From Franzmannia qiaohouensis (GTDB lineage: Bacteria > Pseudomonadota > Gammaproteobacteria > Pseudomonadales > Halomonadaceae): a DNA stretch of 64,000 nt. The stretch covers positions 1 to 64,000 of the forward strand of contig NZ_JARWAM010000012.1 in the NCBI RefSeq assembly GCF_031451695.1. Direction: 5' to 3'. Made by a program: the position numbers and the translations under genes. The notes beneath the pieces were generated by a model. It saw nothing but the letters and a program-made list of their open reading frames with translations. It was not told where the DNA came from and did no database searches. Positions 56,351 through 64,000 of the stretch are shown one piece after another (position 1 is the first letter of the stretch; every line of letters begins with the position of its first letter).

Positions 56351-57754
56351 ATGGCAATTGCGATTGCAGTCATCGTATTGGCGGTGGGTTCGGTGCTGTT
56401 CTTCTTTTTCAGTCCCTGGTATCTCACCCCGCTGGCCTCCAACTGGGGAGCGATCGACGACACTATCCAGATCACCCTGTGGGTCACAGGCGCGGTGTTC
56501 CTGGCGGTGAACCTGTTCCTGGCCTATGTGATCGTGCGCTACCGCTTCAACAAGCGCCGCCGTTCCCAGTACGACCCGGAGAACAAGTCGCTGGAGATAT
56601 GGTTGACCGGCCTCACCACGCTGGGCATTGCCGGCCTGCTGGCACCCGGCCTGGTGGTCTGGGCATCCTTCGTGGCCCCTCCTGAGGATGCCCATCAGGT
56701 CGAGGTGGTGGGCCAGCAGTGGCACTGGAGTTTCCGCTTCCCGGGGGAAGATGGCCGTTTCGGCTCGGCCCACAATCGCTTTATCGATGAGCGCAACCCC
56801 TTCGGTCTGATCGATGATCCGGTGGGCCAGGACGACATCCTGATTACCGCGCCACACCTGCTGCTGCCGGTGGACCGGCCGGTGAAGATGGTGCTGCGCT
56901 CCAAGGACGTGCTGCACAACGTCAAGGTGGCCAACTTCCGCGCCAAGATGGACATGGTGCCGGGGCAGACCTCCTACTTCTGGTTCACGCCCACCGAGCT
57001 CGGCGAGTACGAGATCGTCTGTGCCCAGCTGTGCGGTATTGCCCATTTCGCCATGCGTGGGCGCATCGAAGTGGTCGAACAGCAGACCTTCGACGCCTGG
57101 CTCGCCGAGCAGCCCACCTATGCCGAACTCGCCGAACGCGCGCCGGGGTCCCCCGAGGCAGGCGAGGCGCGCTACACCAGCTGTGCCGCCTGTCATGGCG
57201 CCGAAGGGCAGGGCAATCAGGCCCTCAATGCACCCAAGCTGGCGGGGCTCGACGCCTGGTACCTGGAGCGTCAGCTCGAGCTGTTCCGCAGCGGGGCTCG
57301 CGGTACCCACGAAGAGGACATCTACGGCATCCAGATGCGTCCCTTCGCCAGCATGCTGCCCGACCGCCAGGCGATTGCCGACGTGGCGGCCTATATCGAA
57401 ACCCTGCCCGAGCGGCCGCTTCAGGCCAGCCTGGACGCCGGCGACCCCGAGCGCGGCGCACGCCGCTATCGCACCTGCGCCAACTGCCATGGCCAGCAGG
57501 GGCAGGGCATCCGCGCCACCAACGGCCCGCGGCTGGCGGGCATGCCGGACTGGTACCTGGAGCGCCAGCTGCAGAACTTCCGGCAAGGGATTCGCGGGCG
57601 GCATCGCGAGGATCCCTACGGCAACCAGATGATCGAGATGGCCCAGGTGCTGGTCGACGAGCAGGCGGTCAGCGACGTGGTGGCCTACATCATGACCCTG
57701 CCGCAGCCCGGCGGCGAGATGGCGGCGGTGACATCAGCGGCTAGGGAGGAGTGA
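56351..57754 (+). CDS. coxB: Cytochrome c oxidase subunit II with two C-terminal cytochrome c domains
   Basis: The 467-aa protein has three N-terminal hydrophobic stretches (5-22, 40-63, 88-108) and the CuA domain. The CuA ligands are His189, Cys224, Cys228, His232 and Met235 (CAQLCGIAHFAM), with Gln226 where most have Glu. Two c-type heme domains follow (CAACH at 278-282, CANCH at 376-380), so it is a caa3-like oxidase that can take electrons directly from an attached heme chain. One fused heme is more usual than two. AAGGGGG precedes the ATG. First gene of the five-gene oxidase operon. Confidence 0.92.
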   Translation: MAIAIAVIVLAVGSVLFFFFSPWYLTPLASNWGAIDDTIQITLWVTGAVFLAVNLFLAYVIVRYRFNKRRRSQYDPENKSLEIWLTGLTTLGIAGLLAPGLVVWASFVAPPEDAHQVEVVGQQWHWSFRFPGEDGRFGSAHNRFIDERNPFGLIDDPVGQDDILITAPHLLLPVDRPVKMVLRSKDVLHNVKVANFRAKMDMVPGQTSYFWFTPTELGEYEIVCAQLCGIAHFAMRGRIEVVEQQTFDAWLAEQPTYAELAERAPGSPEAGEARYTSCAACHGAEGQGNQALNAPKLAGLDAWYLERQLELFRSGARGTHEEDIYGIQMRPFASMLPDRQAIADVAAYIETLPERPLQASLDAGDPERGARRYRTCANCHGQQGQGIRATNGPRLAGMPDWYLERQLQNFRQGIRGRHREDPYGNQMIEMAQVLVDEQAVSDVVAYIMTLPQPGGEMAAVTSAAREE

Positions 57755-57757
57755 GCG

Positions 57758-59545
57758 ATGGCAGACCACGGACAGCACAGCGTGCCCCACGCCCCGGCGG
57801 GCGAGTTCGACGACATGGAGCTGGTGCACCCCAAGACGTTTCTCGGCAAGTACGTGTGGAGCCAGGATGCCAAGGTGATCGCCATTCAGTACGGCGTGAC
57901 CGCCATCGCCATCGGGCTGGTGGCGCTGGTGCTATCGATCCTGATGCGCCTGCAGTTGGGGTTTCCCAACACCTTTGCGCTGATCGACCCGGCCAGCTAC
58001 CTGCAGTACGTCACCATGCACGGCATGATCATGGTGGTCTACCTGCTCACCGCACTGTTCCTGGGTGCCTTCGGCAACTACCTGATCCCGCTGATGTGTG
58101 GCGCCCGGGACATGGCCTTTCCCTACCTCAACATGCTCAGCTACTGGTTCTACCTGGCCGCGGTGCTGATCCTGATGGCCAGCTTCTTCGTGCCGGGGGG
58201 CGCCACCGGTGCCGGCTGGACGCTCTATCCGCCCCAGGCGATCAGCCCCGGGACGCCGGGCATCGACGGCGGCATCCTGCTGATGTTCGCATCGCTGTCG
58301 GTGTTCATCGCCGGCTTCACCATGGGCGGGCTCAACTACGTGGTCACGGTGCTCCAGGCGCGCACCCGGGGCATGACGCTGATGCGCCTGCCGCTGACCA
58401 TCTGGGGGATCTTCATGGCCACGGTGATGGCGCTGCTGGCCTTCCCGGCGCTGCTGGTGGCGATCCTGATGATGCTCTGCGACATGCTGCTGGGCACCAG
58501 CTTCTTCATGCCCGAGATGCTCAATCTGGGCGAGCAGTCCGGCCATGAGGGCGGCAGCCCCTTGCTCTACCAGCATCTGTTCTGGTTCTTCGGCCATCCC
58601 GAGGTGTATATCGTCGCGCTGCCGGCGTTCGGCATCGTCTCCGACATTCTCGCCACCCATGCGCGCAAGAACATCTTCGGCTACCGCATGATGGTGTGGG
58701 CGATCATCATCATCGGTGTGCTCAGCTTCGTGGTCTGGGCTCACCACATGTTCGTCAGCGGCATGAACCCCTACTTCGGCTTCCTGTTCGCCACCACCAC
58801 CCTGATCATCGCCGTGCCCACCGCGATCAAGGTCTACAACTGGGTGCTGACGCTGTGGCGGGGTAACATCCGCATGACGGTGCCGATGCTGTTTGCCATC
58901 GGCTTCATCTTCACCTTCGTCAACGGCGGGCTCAGCGGGCTGTTCCTGGGCAACGTCACCGTCGACGTGCCGCTGGCGGATACCTACTTCGTGGTCGGCC
59001 ACTTCCATATGGTGATGGCGGTGGCACCGGTGCTGGTGGTGTTCGGCGCGATCTACCACTGGTACCCCAAGATCACCGGTCGGATGATGGATGACACCCT
59101 GGGCAAGGTGCACTTCTGGGTCACCTTCCTCGGCACCTACGCGATCTTCTACCCGATGCACTTCATGGGCTTCGCCGGCGTGCCGCGCCGCTACTACGGC
59201 TATGGCGAGACCGCCTACATCCCCGATTCGATCCAGACCCTCAACGCCTTCATGAGCGTGGCGGCGATCATCGTCGCGCTGGTGCAGCTGGTGTTCTTCT
59301 ACAACCTGGTGCGCAGCTACTTCCACGGCCGCCAGGCGGGGCCCAATCCCTGGCAGGCCACCACCCTGGAGTGGCAGACCGAGCACACCCCGCCGCGCCA
59401 CGGCAACTTCGGCGCCGAGCTGCCGGTGGTCTACCGCTGGGCCTACGACTACAGCGTGCCCGGCGCCAAGCAGGATTTCCTGCCCCAGAACATGCCTCCC
59501 GAGGCTGTCGAGGCCGATGACGCAGCGCCAAGGAGGTCGCCATGA
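57758..59545 (+). CDS. ctaD: Cytochrome c oxidase subunit I (heme-copper oxidase catalytic subunit)
   Basis: The 595-aa protein has 12 core helices and the catalytic features of A-type oxidases: low-spin heme His in TMHGMIM, CuB His and the Tyr-His link in FFGHPEVYIVALPAFG (Glu and Tyr retained), HH in WAHHMF, K-channel Lys in VPTAIKVYNW, and the heme His pair in VVGHFHMVM. D-channel Asp is kept in ARDMAFPYLN. It reduces O2 and pumps protons. It starts three bases after coxB, and its stop overlaps the next start codon (ATGA). Confidence 0.95.
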   Translation: MADHGQHSVPHAPAGEFDDMELVHPKTFLGKYVWSQDAKVIAIQYGVTAIAIGLVALVLSILMRLQLGFPNTFALIDPASYLQYVTMHGMIMVVYLLTALFLGAFGNYLIPLMCGARDMAFPYLNMLSYWFYLAAVLILMASFFVPGGATGAGWTLYPPQAISPGTPGIDGGILLMFASLSVFIAGFTMGGLNYVVTVLQARTRGMTLMRLPLTIWGIFMATVMALLAFPALLVAILMMLCDMLLGTSFFMPEMLNLGEQSGHEGGSPLLYQHLFWFFGHPEVYIVALPAFGIVSDILATHARKNIFGYRMMVWAIIIIGVLSFVVWAHHMFVSGMNPYFGFLFATTTLIIAVPTAIKVYNWVLTLWRGNIRMTVPMLFAIGFIFTFVNGGLSGLFLGNVTVDVPLADTYFVVGHFHMVMAVAPVLVVFGAIYHWYPKITGRMMDDTLGKVHFWVTFLGTYAIFYPMHFMGFAGVPRRYYGYGETAYIPDSIQTLNAFMSVAAIIVALVQLVFFYNLVRSYFHGRQAGPNPWQATTLEWQTEHTPPRHGNFGAELPVVYRWAYDYSVPGAKQDFLPQNMPPEAVEADDAAPRRSP

Positions 59546-60231
59546 GCATGACCGTCTCACTGGTGTTCCTGGCGGTGCTGATGGCCGTGTTCGGTGGCTG
59601 GCTGTTCAGCTATTCGTTCAGGGTGCGCCCCTGGGAGGCCCAGGCCGCGGGTAGCCGCCAGGTCCAGGGGCTGGGCGGCGGCCAGGTGCCGCCGGCGGCG
59701 ACCGCACCGCGGGTGGGGTTGGCGGTATTTCTGGCGGTGGTCACCTCGCTGTTCGCGCTGACCATCAGCGCCTACCTGATGCGCCAGGAGATGGCCCACG
59801 ACTGGCATCCACTGGCGGTGCCCGGCGTGCTGTGGTGGAACACGGTCTGCCTGGTGCTGGGCAGCGTGGCGCTGCAGCTGGCCTGGCGGGCCGCCCGGCA
59901 CGAGCAGCCGACATGGCTGTTGCGCGGGCTGCTGGCCGGAGGTGGCTTGACCATCGCCTTCATTCTCGGCCAGGCGCTGGCCTGGAGGCAGCTGCAGGCC
60001 GCTGGCCACTACCTGGCGGCCAATCCGGCCAATGCGTTCTTCTTCCTGCTCACGGCGCTGCACGCCGCGCACCTGCTCGGCGGGCTGTTTGTCTGGTCGC
60101 GCTGCCTGTTCCGCCTGCAGCAGGGCGCCACACCCGGCGCCATGCGCCAGAGCGTCGAGCTGTGCGCGCTGTACTGGCACTTCCTGCTGCTGGTGTGGGC
60201 CATTCTGTTCGTTCTGTTGCTGAGGACATGA
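59542..60231 (+). CDS. Heme-copper oxidase subunit III-like protein, first copy
   Basis: The 229-aa membrane protein has about six or seven helices and the subunit III pattern NAFFFLLTALHAAHLLGGLFVW and VELCALYWHFLLLVWAILFVLLL. The Asp/Glu of the usual YWHFVDVVW is Leu here. A long Gly/Pro/Ala-rich linker (residues 35-60) separates the first helix. AGGAGG precedes the ATG. It differs clearly from the second subunit III gene directly downstream, so it is a paralogue, not a sequencing duplicate. Confidence 0.82.
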   Translation: MSMTVSLVFLAVLMAVFGGWLFSYSFRVRPWEAQAAGSRQVQGLGGGQVPPAATAPRVGLAVFLAVVTSLFALTISAYLMRQEMAHDWHPLAVPGVLWWNTVCLVLGSVALQLAWRAARHEQPTWLLRGLLAGGGLTIAFILGQALAWRQLQAAGHYLAANPANAFFFLLTALHAAHLLGGLFVWSRCLFRLQQGATPGAMRQSVELCALYWHFLLLVWAILFVLLLRT

Positions 60232-60233
60232 GC

Positions 60234-60941
60234 ATGGCGAATCCCGATTCCAACGCCTCGCCGCCTTCCCAGGGCTCGTTCGGCTTGATCCGCGACTGGT
60301 CGGCGGAGCGGCGCGTGTTCGACGTGCCCTGGGGCAAGGCGATGATGTGGCTGTTCATCCTCAGCGACGTGTTCATCTTCGCCTGCTTCCTGGTCGGCTA
60401 CATGGTGCTGCGCATGTCCACCGTGGAGCCCTGGCCGGATGCCAGCGAGGTGTTCGCGCTGACTGTCGCCGGGCAGTCGATCCCGCTGCTGCTGATCGCC
60501 ATCATGACCTTCATCCTGATCTCGAGCAGCGGCACCATGGCCCTGGCGGTGAAGTACGGCTATGCCAACGACCGTCGCAAGACAGCCGCGCTGCTGCTGG
60601 TCACGGCACTGCTCGGGGCCTGCTTCGTGGGTATGCAGGCCTTCGAGTGGGCGATCCTGATCGGCGAGGGCGTGCGGCCCTGGGAGAACCCCTGGGGAGC
60701 GGCTCAGTTTGGCGCGGTGTTCTTCCTGATCACCGGCTTTCATGGCACCCATGTCACCATCGGCGTGATCTTCATCGTGATCATGGCGGTCAAGGTGATG
60801 CGCGGTTCGCTGGATGGCGGGCGGCCGGGGTTTCTAACCGGGCGCCGGGGCAACTACGGCATGGTCGAGAGCCTGGGACTTTACTGGCACTTCGTCGACC
60901 TGGTGTGGGTGTTTATCTTCGCATTCTTCTATCTGTGGTAG
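60234..60941 (+). CDS. ctaE: Cytochrome c oxidase subunit III, second copy
   Basis: The 235-aa protein has seven predicted helices and classic subunit III features: FLITGFHGTHVTIGVIFIVIMAV and ESLGLYWHFVDLVWVFIFAFFYLW with the conserved Glu and Asp. GAGGA lies seven bases before the ATG at 60234; an ATG at 60228 overlaps the preceding stop. It is the canonical subunit III of the operon, probably stabilising subunit I. Confidence 0.9.
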   Translation: MANPDSNASPPSQGSFGLIRDWSAERRVFDVPWGKAMMWLFILSDVFIFACFLVGYMVLRMSTVEPWPDASEVFALTVAGQSIPLLLIAIMTFILISSSGTMALAVKYGYANDRRKTAALLLVTALLGACFVGMQAFEWAILIGEGVRPWENPWGAAQFGAVFFLITGFHGTHVTIGVIFIVIMAVKVMRGSLDGGRPGFLTGRRGNYGMVESLGLYWHFVDLVWVFIFAFFYLW

Positions 60942-60950
60942 GAGGCCGTC

Positions 60951-61271
60951 ATGGCGCATGACAGCGATCAACACCAGCCCGAGCTACGCGTCTACCTGCG
61001 CGTATGGATCTGGCTGTTCGTGCTCAGCGTACTCTCTTACCTGGTGGATATATCGGGGCTCGAAGGGTATCCCAAGTGGGGCCTGATCACCCTGTTCATG
61101 CTGCTCAAGGCCGGCCTGATCGTGGCGTTCTTCATGCACATGGCGTGGGAGCGCCTGTCGCTCATCTACACCGTGCTGCTGCCGCCGGCGGTGCTGCTGT
61201 TCCTTGTCGCGCTGATGGCCATGGAAGCCAACTACACGCTGCTCTCGCGGCTCGCCAACCTGGCCGGTTGA
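60951..61271 (+). CDS. Cytochrome c oxidase subunit IV
   Basis: The 106-aa protein has three helices and the bacterial subunit IV (CyoD/CtaF-like) pattern LRVWIWLFVLSVLSYLVD and LITLFMLLKAGLIVAFFMHMAWERLSL. It is the last gene of the oxidase operon. Its role is usually assembly or stability. No heme A synthase, Surf1 or Cox11 gene lies in the window. Confidence 0.88.
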   Translation: MAHDSDQHQPELRVYLRVWIWLFVLSVLSYLVDISGLEGYPKWGLITLFMLLKAGLIVAFFMHMAWERLSLIYTVLLPPAVLLFLVALMAMEANYTLLSRLANLAG

Positions 61272-61338
61272 CAGCGACACGACGCCGTCATCGAAGCATG
61301 CGACACTGGCCATCGGTCAACCAGCCAGAGAGACAGCG

Positions 61339-61938
61339 ATGATTCGCTCCATCGAGGAACTGCGCGCGCTCTACCCGCCTGCCAAGCCGCGTGCCCTGCA
61401 GAAGCAGCTCAGCCACCTGGATCAGCACTGCCGACGCTTCATCGCGCTGTCGCCGTTCGTGGTCCTGGCCAGTGGCGATGGCGCTCAGCAGGATGCCTCG
61501 CCACGCGGTGGCGCGCCCGGCTTCGTCAAGGTAGTCGATGACACCACGTTGCTGATTCCCGATTCACCGGGCAACAACCGTCTCGACTCGCTGAGCAATA
61601 TCATCGCCAGCGGGCGTCTCGGGCTGCTGTTTCTGATCCCCGGCGTCGATGAGAGCCTGCGCATCAACGGCGCGGCCGAGGTGTCGGTGGACGAGGCGCT
61701 GCTGGCGCAGCTGACAGACGAGCGCCGCACGCCTCGGGTGGTGATTCGGGTAACGGTAGAGGAGGCCTACCTGCACTGCGCCAAGGCACTGATGCGCTCG
61801 CGGCTTTGGGCCGACGACAGTCGCCGCGAACGCGCGGTGCTGCCGAGCATGGGCAAGATGATCCAGGACCAGACCGGCGGCAGCGGCGAACCCGAGAGCC
61901 AGGCGGCGATGCTGGCGCGCTATCGGGACGAGCTATAA
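61339..61938 (+). CDS. PPOX-class FMN-dependent flavoprotein
   Basis: The 199-aa protein has the split-barrel pyridoxamine-phosphate oxidase-like fold of the MSMEG_1061 group: SHLDQHCRRFIALSPFVVLASG, GAPGFVKVVDDTTLLIPDSPGNNRLDSLSNI and LGLLFLIPGVDESLRINGAAEV. Members bind FMN or F420 and probably reduce a small substrate; not vitamin B6 synthesis. It is a single gene convergent with holA, nine bases between stops. Confidence 0.88.
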   Translation: MIRSIEELRALYPPAKPRALQKQLSHLDQHCRRFIALSPFVVLASGDGAQQDASPRGGAPGFVKVVDDTTLLIPDSPGNNRLDSLSNIIASGRLGLLFLIPGVDESLRINGAAEVSVDEALLAQLTDERRTPRVVIRVTVEEAYLHCAKALMRSRLWADDSRRERAVLPSMGKMIQDQTGGSGEPESQAAMLARYRDEL

Positions 61939-61947
61939 GCGGTCAAT

Positions 61948-63006
61948 TCAGCCCACCTTGTACGATAGTGGCGACTCCGCCAGCAGGCCGCGGCCGCCGG
62001 CCAGGGTCAGGGCCAGGTCGTGGATGCCGTCCCACAGCGGCAGCGGGGCGGCGCCCTTGATCGCCAGGTCGAGGCGCTGGGCGAACAGCAGCAGCTTATG
62101 CAGGCGCTTGAGGGGCAGGCGATTGAGGGCCTGCTGGTAGGCGGGGCGGCGCTTGTCGAAGATCGGCGGCTTCTGCGCCTTGCAGGCGTGCTCGAAGCTC
62201 TGGCCCTGGTCGAGGTGCTGGTAGAGCGACAGCAGGATGCGCAGCTCGCGGGTCAGCGCCCAGAGCATGATCGGCGCCTCGACGCCTTCCTGGCGCAGGC
62301 CGCGCACGATCCGCGAGACCCGCTCGCGCTCGCCGCGCAGGCACGCCTCGGCCAGGGTGAAGACATCGTAGCGCGCGCTGTCGTCGACGCCACTGGCAAT
62401 CGCCTCGGCGTTGAGGCGCGCGCCGGGGGGCATCAGCAGCGCAAGTTTCTGCAGCTCCTGGTCGGCGGCCAGCAGGTTGCCCTCGGTGCGCTCGCCGAGC
62501 AGCTTGGCCGCCTCCATGTCGAGCTGCAGTCCGTGGCGGCTGGCGCGGTCGCGCATCCAGAAGCCCAGCCGCTGATGGTCCACCGGCCACACCGGAACGA
62601 ACAGCCCGATCTTGTCCAGCGCCTTGAACCACTTGCTCTGCTGCTGCTTGCGGTCGAGCTTGCCGGCGCTGAGCAGCAGCACGTTGTCGCTGCCCTTGGC
62701 CTGCTCGGCGTAAGCCTCCAGCGCTCGGCCGCCCTCCTGGCCGGCGGCCTGGCTGCCGAGGCGCAGCTCGATCAACTTGCGCGTGGCGAACAGCGACATG
62801 CTGGCGGCGGACTCGGTGAGCCGCCCCCATTGAAAGCCGCTCTCGACGTGCAGTACCTCGCGCTCCTCGATGCCCTGCTGGCGGGCCGCGGCGCGAACCG
62901 CATCGCAGGCCTCGATATGAATCAGCGGCTCGTCGCCGGTGACCATCACCACCGGCGGCAGCTTGTTGGCAATGGCGTCGGGCAGCTTGTCGGGGAATAT
63001 CTTCAC
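61948..63006 (-). CDS. holA: DNA polymerase III delta subunit HolA
   Basis: HolA is the clamp-opening subunit of the DNA polymerase III clamp loader. The 352-aa protein has the family's VVMVTGDEPLIHIEACDAVRAAA start, the central non-ATPase AAA+ fold (LLLSAGKLDRKQQQSKWFKAL) and the collar domain with LTRELRILLSLYQ and LLLFAQRLDLAIKG. It lies in the leuS-lptE-holA arrangement conserved in gammaproteobacteria. Confidence 0.95.
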   Translation of the reverse strand: MKIFPDKLPDAIANKLPPVVMVTGDEPLIHIEACDAVRAAARQQGIEEREVLHVESGFQWGRLTESAASMSLFATRKLIELRLGSQAAGQEGGRALEAYAEQAKGSDNVLLLSAGKLDRKQQQSKWFKALDKIGLFVPVWPVDHQRLGFWMRDRASRHGLQLDMEAAKLLGERTEGNLLAADQELQKLALLMPPGARLNAEAIASGVDDSARYDVFTLAEACLRGERERVSRIVRGLRQEGVEAPIMLWALTRELRILLSLYQHLDQGQSFEHACKAQKPPIFDKRRPAYQQALNRLPLKRLHKLLLFAQRLDLAIKGAAPLPLWDGIHDLALTLAGGRGLLAESPLSYKVG

Positions 63007-63031
63007 GCAGAAAGCCTATGAACGCGTTGCA

Positions 63032-63532
63032 TCACGACGCTGGCTGGTTGTCGAGGGCGCGCAGGCGATCGAGCAGGCGGCGCGCCGCTTCCTCGCGCAG
63101 CTCCTGGCGCGCTCCCTGACGAATGTCGTCCTGGGCCAGAAGGTTGTCGTCGCTGATGCTGAAATTGGTGCTCACCTCTAGCTGCTGCTGGTCGAGCAGG
63201 TAGGCGTTGTCGCGCTGGCGCTGCACCGAGAAGGGCGCGCGCAGGGTCATCTCGATCTCGCGGCTGGCGGCGCTGCCGAAGGTGCGGCGGCTCTCGCTGA
63301 ACGACTCGCTGCCGAGGTTGAGGCGCAGCGGGGCGTCGTCGCGAATCACGGTGTCGGCACGTTCCAGCGCCGCCTGCACCGCCGGGGTCAGGTCGCTGTC
63401 GGCGGCGACAAGGGCGATGCTGTCGAGTGACAGCACCGGGGTCTCCAGCCCGCGCAGGCGAAAGCCGCAGCCGGCCAACGCCATGCCGGCGCCGGCGGCC
63501 AGGGTCAGGTGAAGAAAGCGGCGACGCTGCAT
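63032..63532 (-). CDS. lptE: LPS-assembly lipoprotein LptE
   Basis: LptE plugs and supports the LptD outer-membrane channel that inserts lipopolysaccharide. The 166-aa protein has an n-region of four basic residues, a lipobox LAGC (Cys22) and then GFRLRG, the common LptE start. The rest has the ANTAR-like alternating strands of the family (LEVSTNFSISDDNLLAQDD). It starts 34 bases after leuS ends and is followed by holA after 25 bases. Confidence 0.94.
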   Translation of the reverse strand: MQRRRFLHLTLAAGAGMALAGCGFRLRGLETPVLSLDSIALVAADSDLTPAVQAALERADTVIRDDAPLRLNLGSESFSESRRTFGSAASREIEMTLRAPFSVQRQRDNAYLLDQQQLEVSTNFSISDDNLLAQDDIRQGARQELREEAARRLLDRLRALDNQPAS

Positions 63533-63566
63533 GGAACGCTCCTTGTGTGGTTGACGATCGTGGGAG

Positions 63567-64000
63567 TCAGCCGACCACGATATTGACCAGTTTGCCCGGC
63601 ACCACGATCACCTTGCGTACTGTCTTGCCTTCGGTATGGCGCTGCACGTTCTCGGCAGCCAGCGCCTGGGCCTCGATGGCGGCCTTGTCGGCGTCTGCCG
63701 GCACGTCTAGGCGCGCGCGCAGCTTGCCGTTGACCTGTACCACCAGCTCGATGCTATCGCGGGCCAGGGCGGACTCATCGAGGCGCGGCCAGGCGGCGTC
63801 GATGGCCGGCTCGGCATGGCCCAGCGCTGCCCACAGCGCATGGCAGATGTGCGGCGTGATTGGCGCCAGCAGCAGCACGCTGGTCTCCACCGCTTCACGC
63901 GCCACGGCCAGGTCCTGGGGGCTTGGCTTCTCACCCTCGCCGTGGAAGCGGCCCAGCGCATTGGTCAGCTCCATCACCGCGGCAATGGCGGTATTGAAGG
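63567..64000 (-). CDS. leuS: Leucyl-tRNA synthetase LeuS, C-terminal part (cut by window edge)
   Basis: Only the C-terminal 143 or so residues are inside the window; the gene continues past 64000. The visible part includes the anticodon-binding region ending (NTAIAAVMELTNALGRF, TLLLAPITPHI-type helix with LWAALGH) and the C-terminal domain with VNGKLRARLDVPADADK and KVIVVPGKLVNIVVG, all typical of bacterial LeuS. LeuS charges tRNA-Leu. It is the first gene of leuS-lptE-holA. Confidence 0.95.
   Translation of the reverse strand, partial: FNTAIAAVMELTNALGRFHGEGEKPSPQDLAVAREAVETSVLLLAPITPHICHALWAALGHAEPAIDAAWPRLDESALARDSIELVVQVNGKLRARLDVPADADKAAIEAQALAAENVQRHTEGKTVRKVIVVPGKLVNIVVG

Overview
The window reads as chromosomal DNA of a high-GC gammaproteobacterium, most likely Halomonas or a close Halomonadaceae relative. 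Supporting this are the GC-rich coding sequence throughout, a full hut operon, an osmoprotectant ABC transporter, Pseudomonas/Halomonas-type REP elements and gene pairs typical of this group (PA2778/PA2779-like, DUF3080, DUF5924). Coding density is very high. No tRNA, rRNA, CRISPR array, insertion sequence or prophage was recognised. The taxonomic call is inference.

Layout. 1-7.5 kb: housekeeping genes (rlmM, tusA, a MATE exporter, epmC, tatD), small conserved unknowns and a pair of REP units. 7.6-12.5 kb: uup, a universal stress protein, a SlyA-type MarR regulator and membrane proteins. 12.7-16.1 kb: the fadBA beta-oxidation operon, closed by a bidirectional terminator. 16.1-19.3 kb: an orphan TAXI binding protein, a flavodoxin-like protein and an alanine/glycine:cation symporter. 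19.4-24.1 kb: a LysR regulator divergent from a three-gene operon (Fe(II)/2-oxoglutarate oxygenase, M24 'pita-bread' enzyme resembling DddP, CoA-acylating semialdehyde dehydrogenase). This is the best candidate for an undescribed catabolic pathway. 24.3-26.3 kb: a LysE-type exporter and a small accessory patch (DUF6429, a shortened DUF1016 nuclease). 26.4-36.7 kb: PadR/DUF2306 pair with clear operator palindromes, trxC, lipoproteins, a DsbA-like protein, TetR, panE, and a C39-peptidase/PA2779 pair.

35.8-40.3 kb is an operon for a betaine/choline-type ABC importer (permease, CBS-domain ATPase, permease, binding protein) with a nitrilase-superfamily hydrolase at its end. Upstream lie a GAF-GGDEF-EAL protein and a P2-type cation ATPase. 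45.8-55.4 kb is histidine catabolism: hutI-hutG-hutU-hutH plus an Na+/H+ antiporter-family protein on the minus strand, a divergent YjiH-type membrane protein, and hutC. Two identical TGTATATACA palindromes sit in the divergent promoter region, one near each gene, so the YjiH protein is very likely part of the HutC regulon.

55.6-61.3 kb carries a membrane protein and a five-gene heme-copper oxidase operon. Its subunit II has two C-terminal cytochrome c domains and it encodes two different subunit III-like proteins. The right edge holds a PPOX flavoprotein and the conserved leuS-lptE-holA cluster, with leuS cut by the window end.

Start codons were chosen from Shine-Dalgarno spacing and family alignment from memory, so several differ from the longest open frame. 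No database search was run. Family assignments rest on recognised motifs and remembered homologues.
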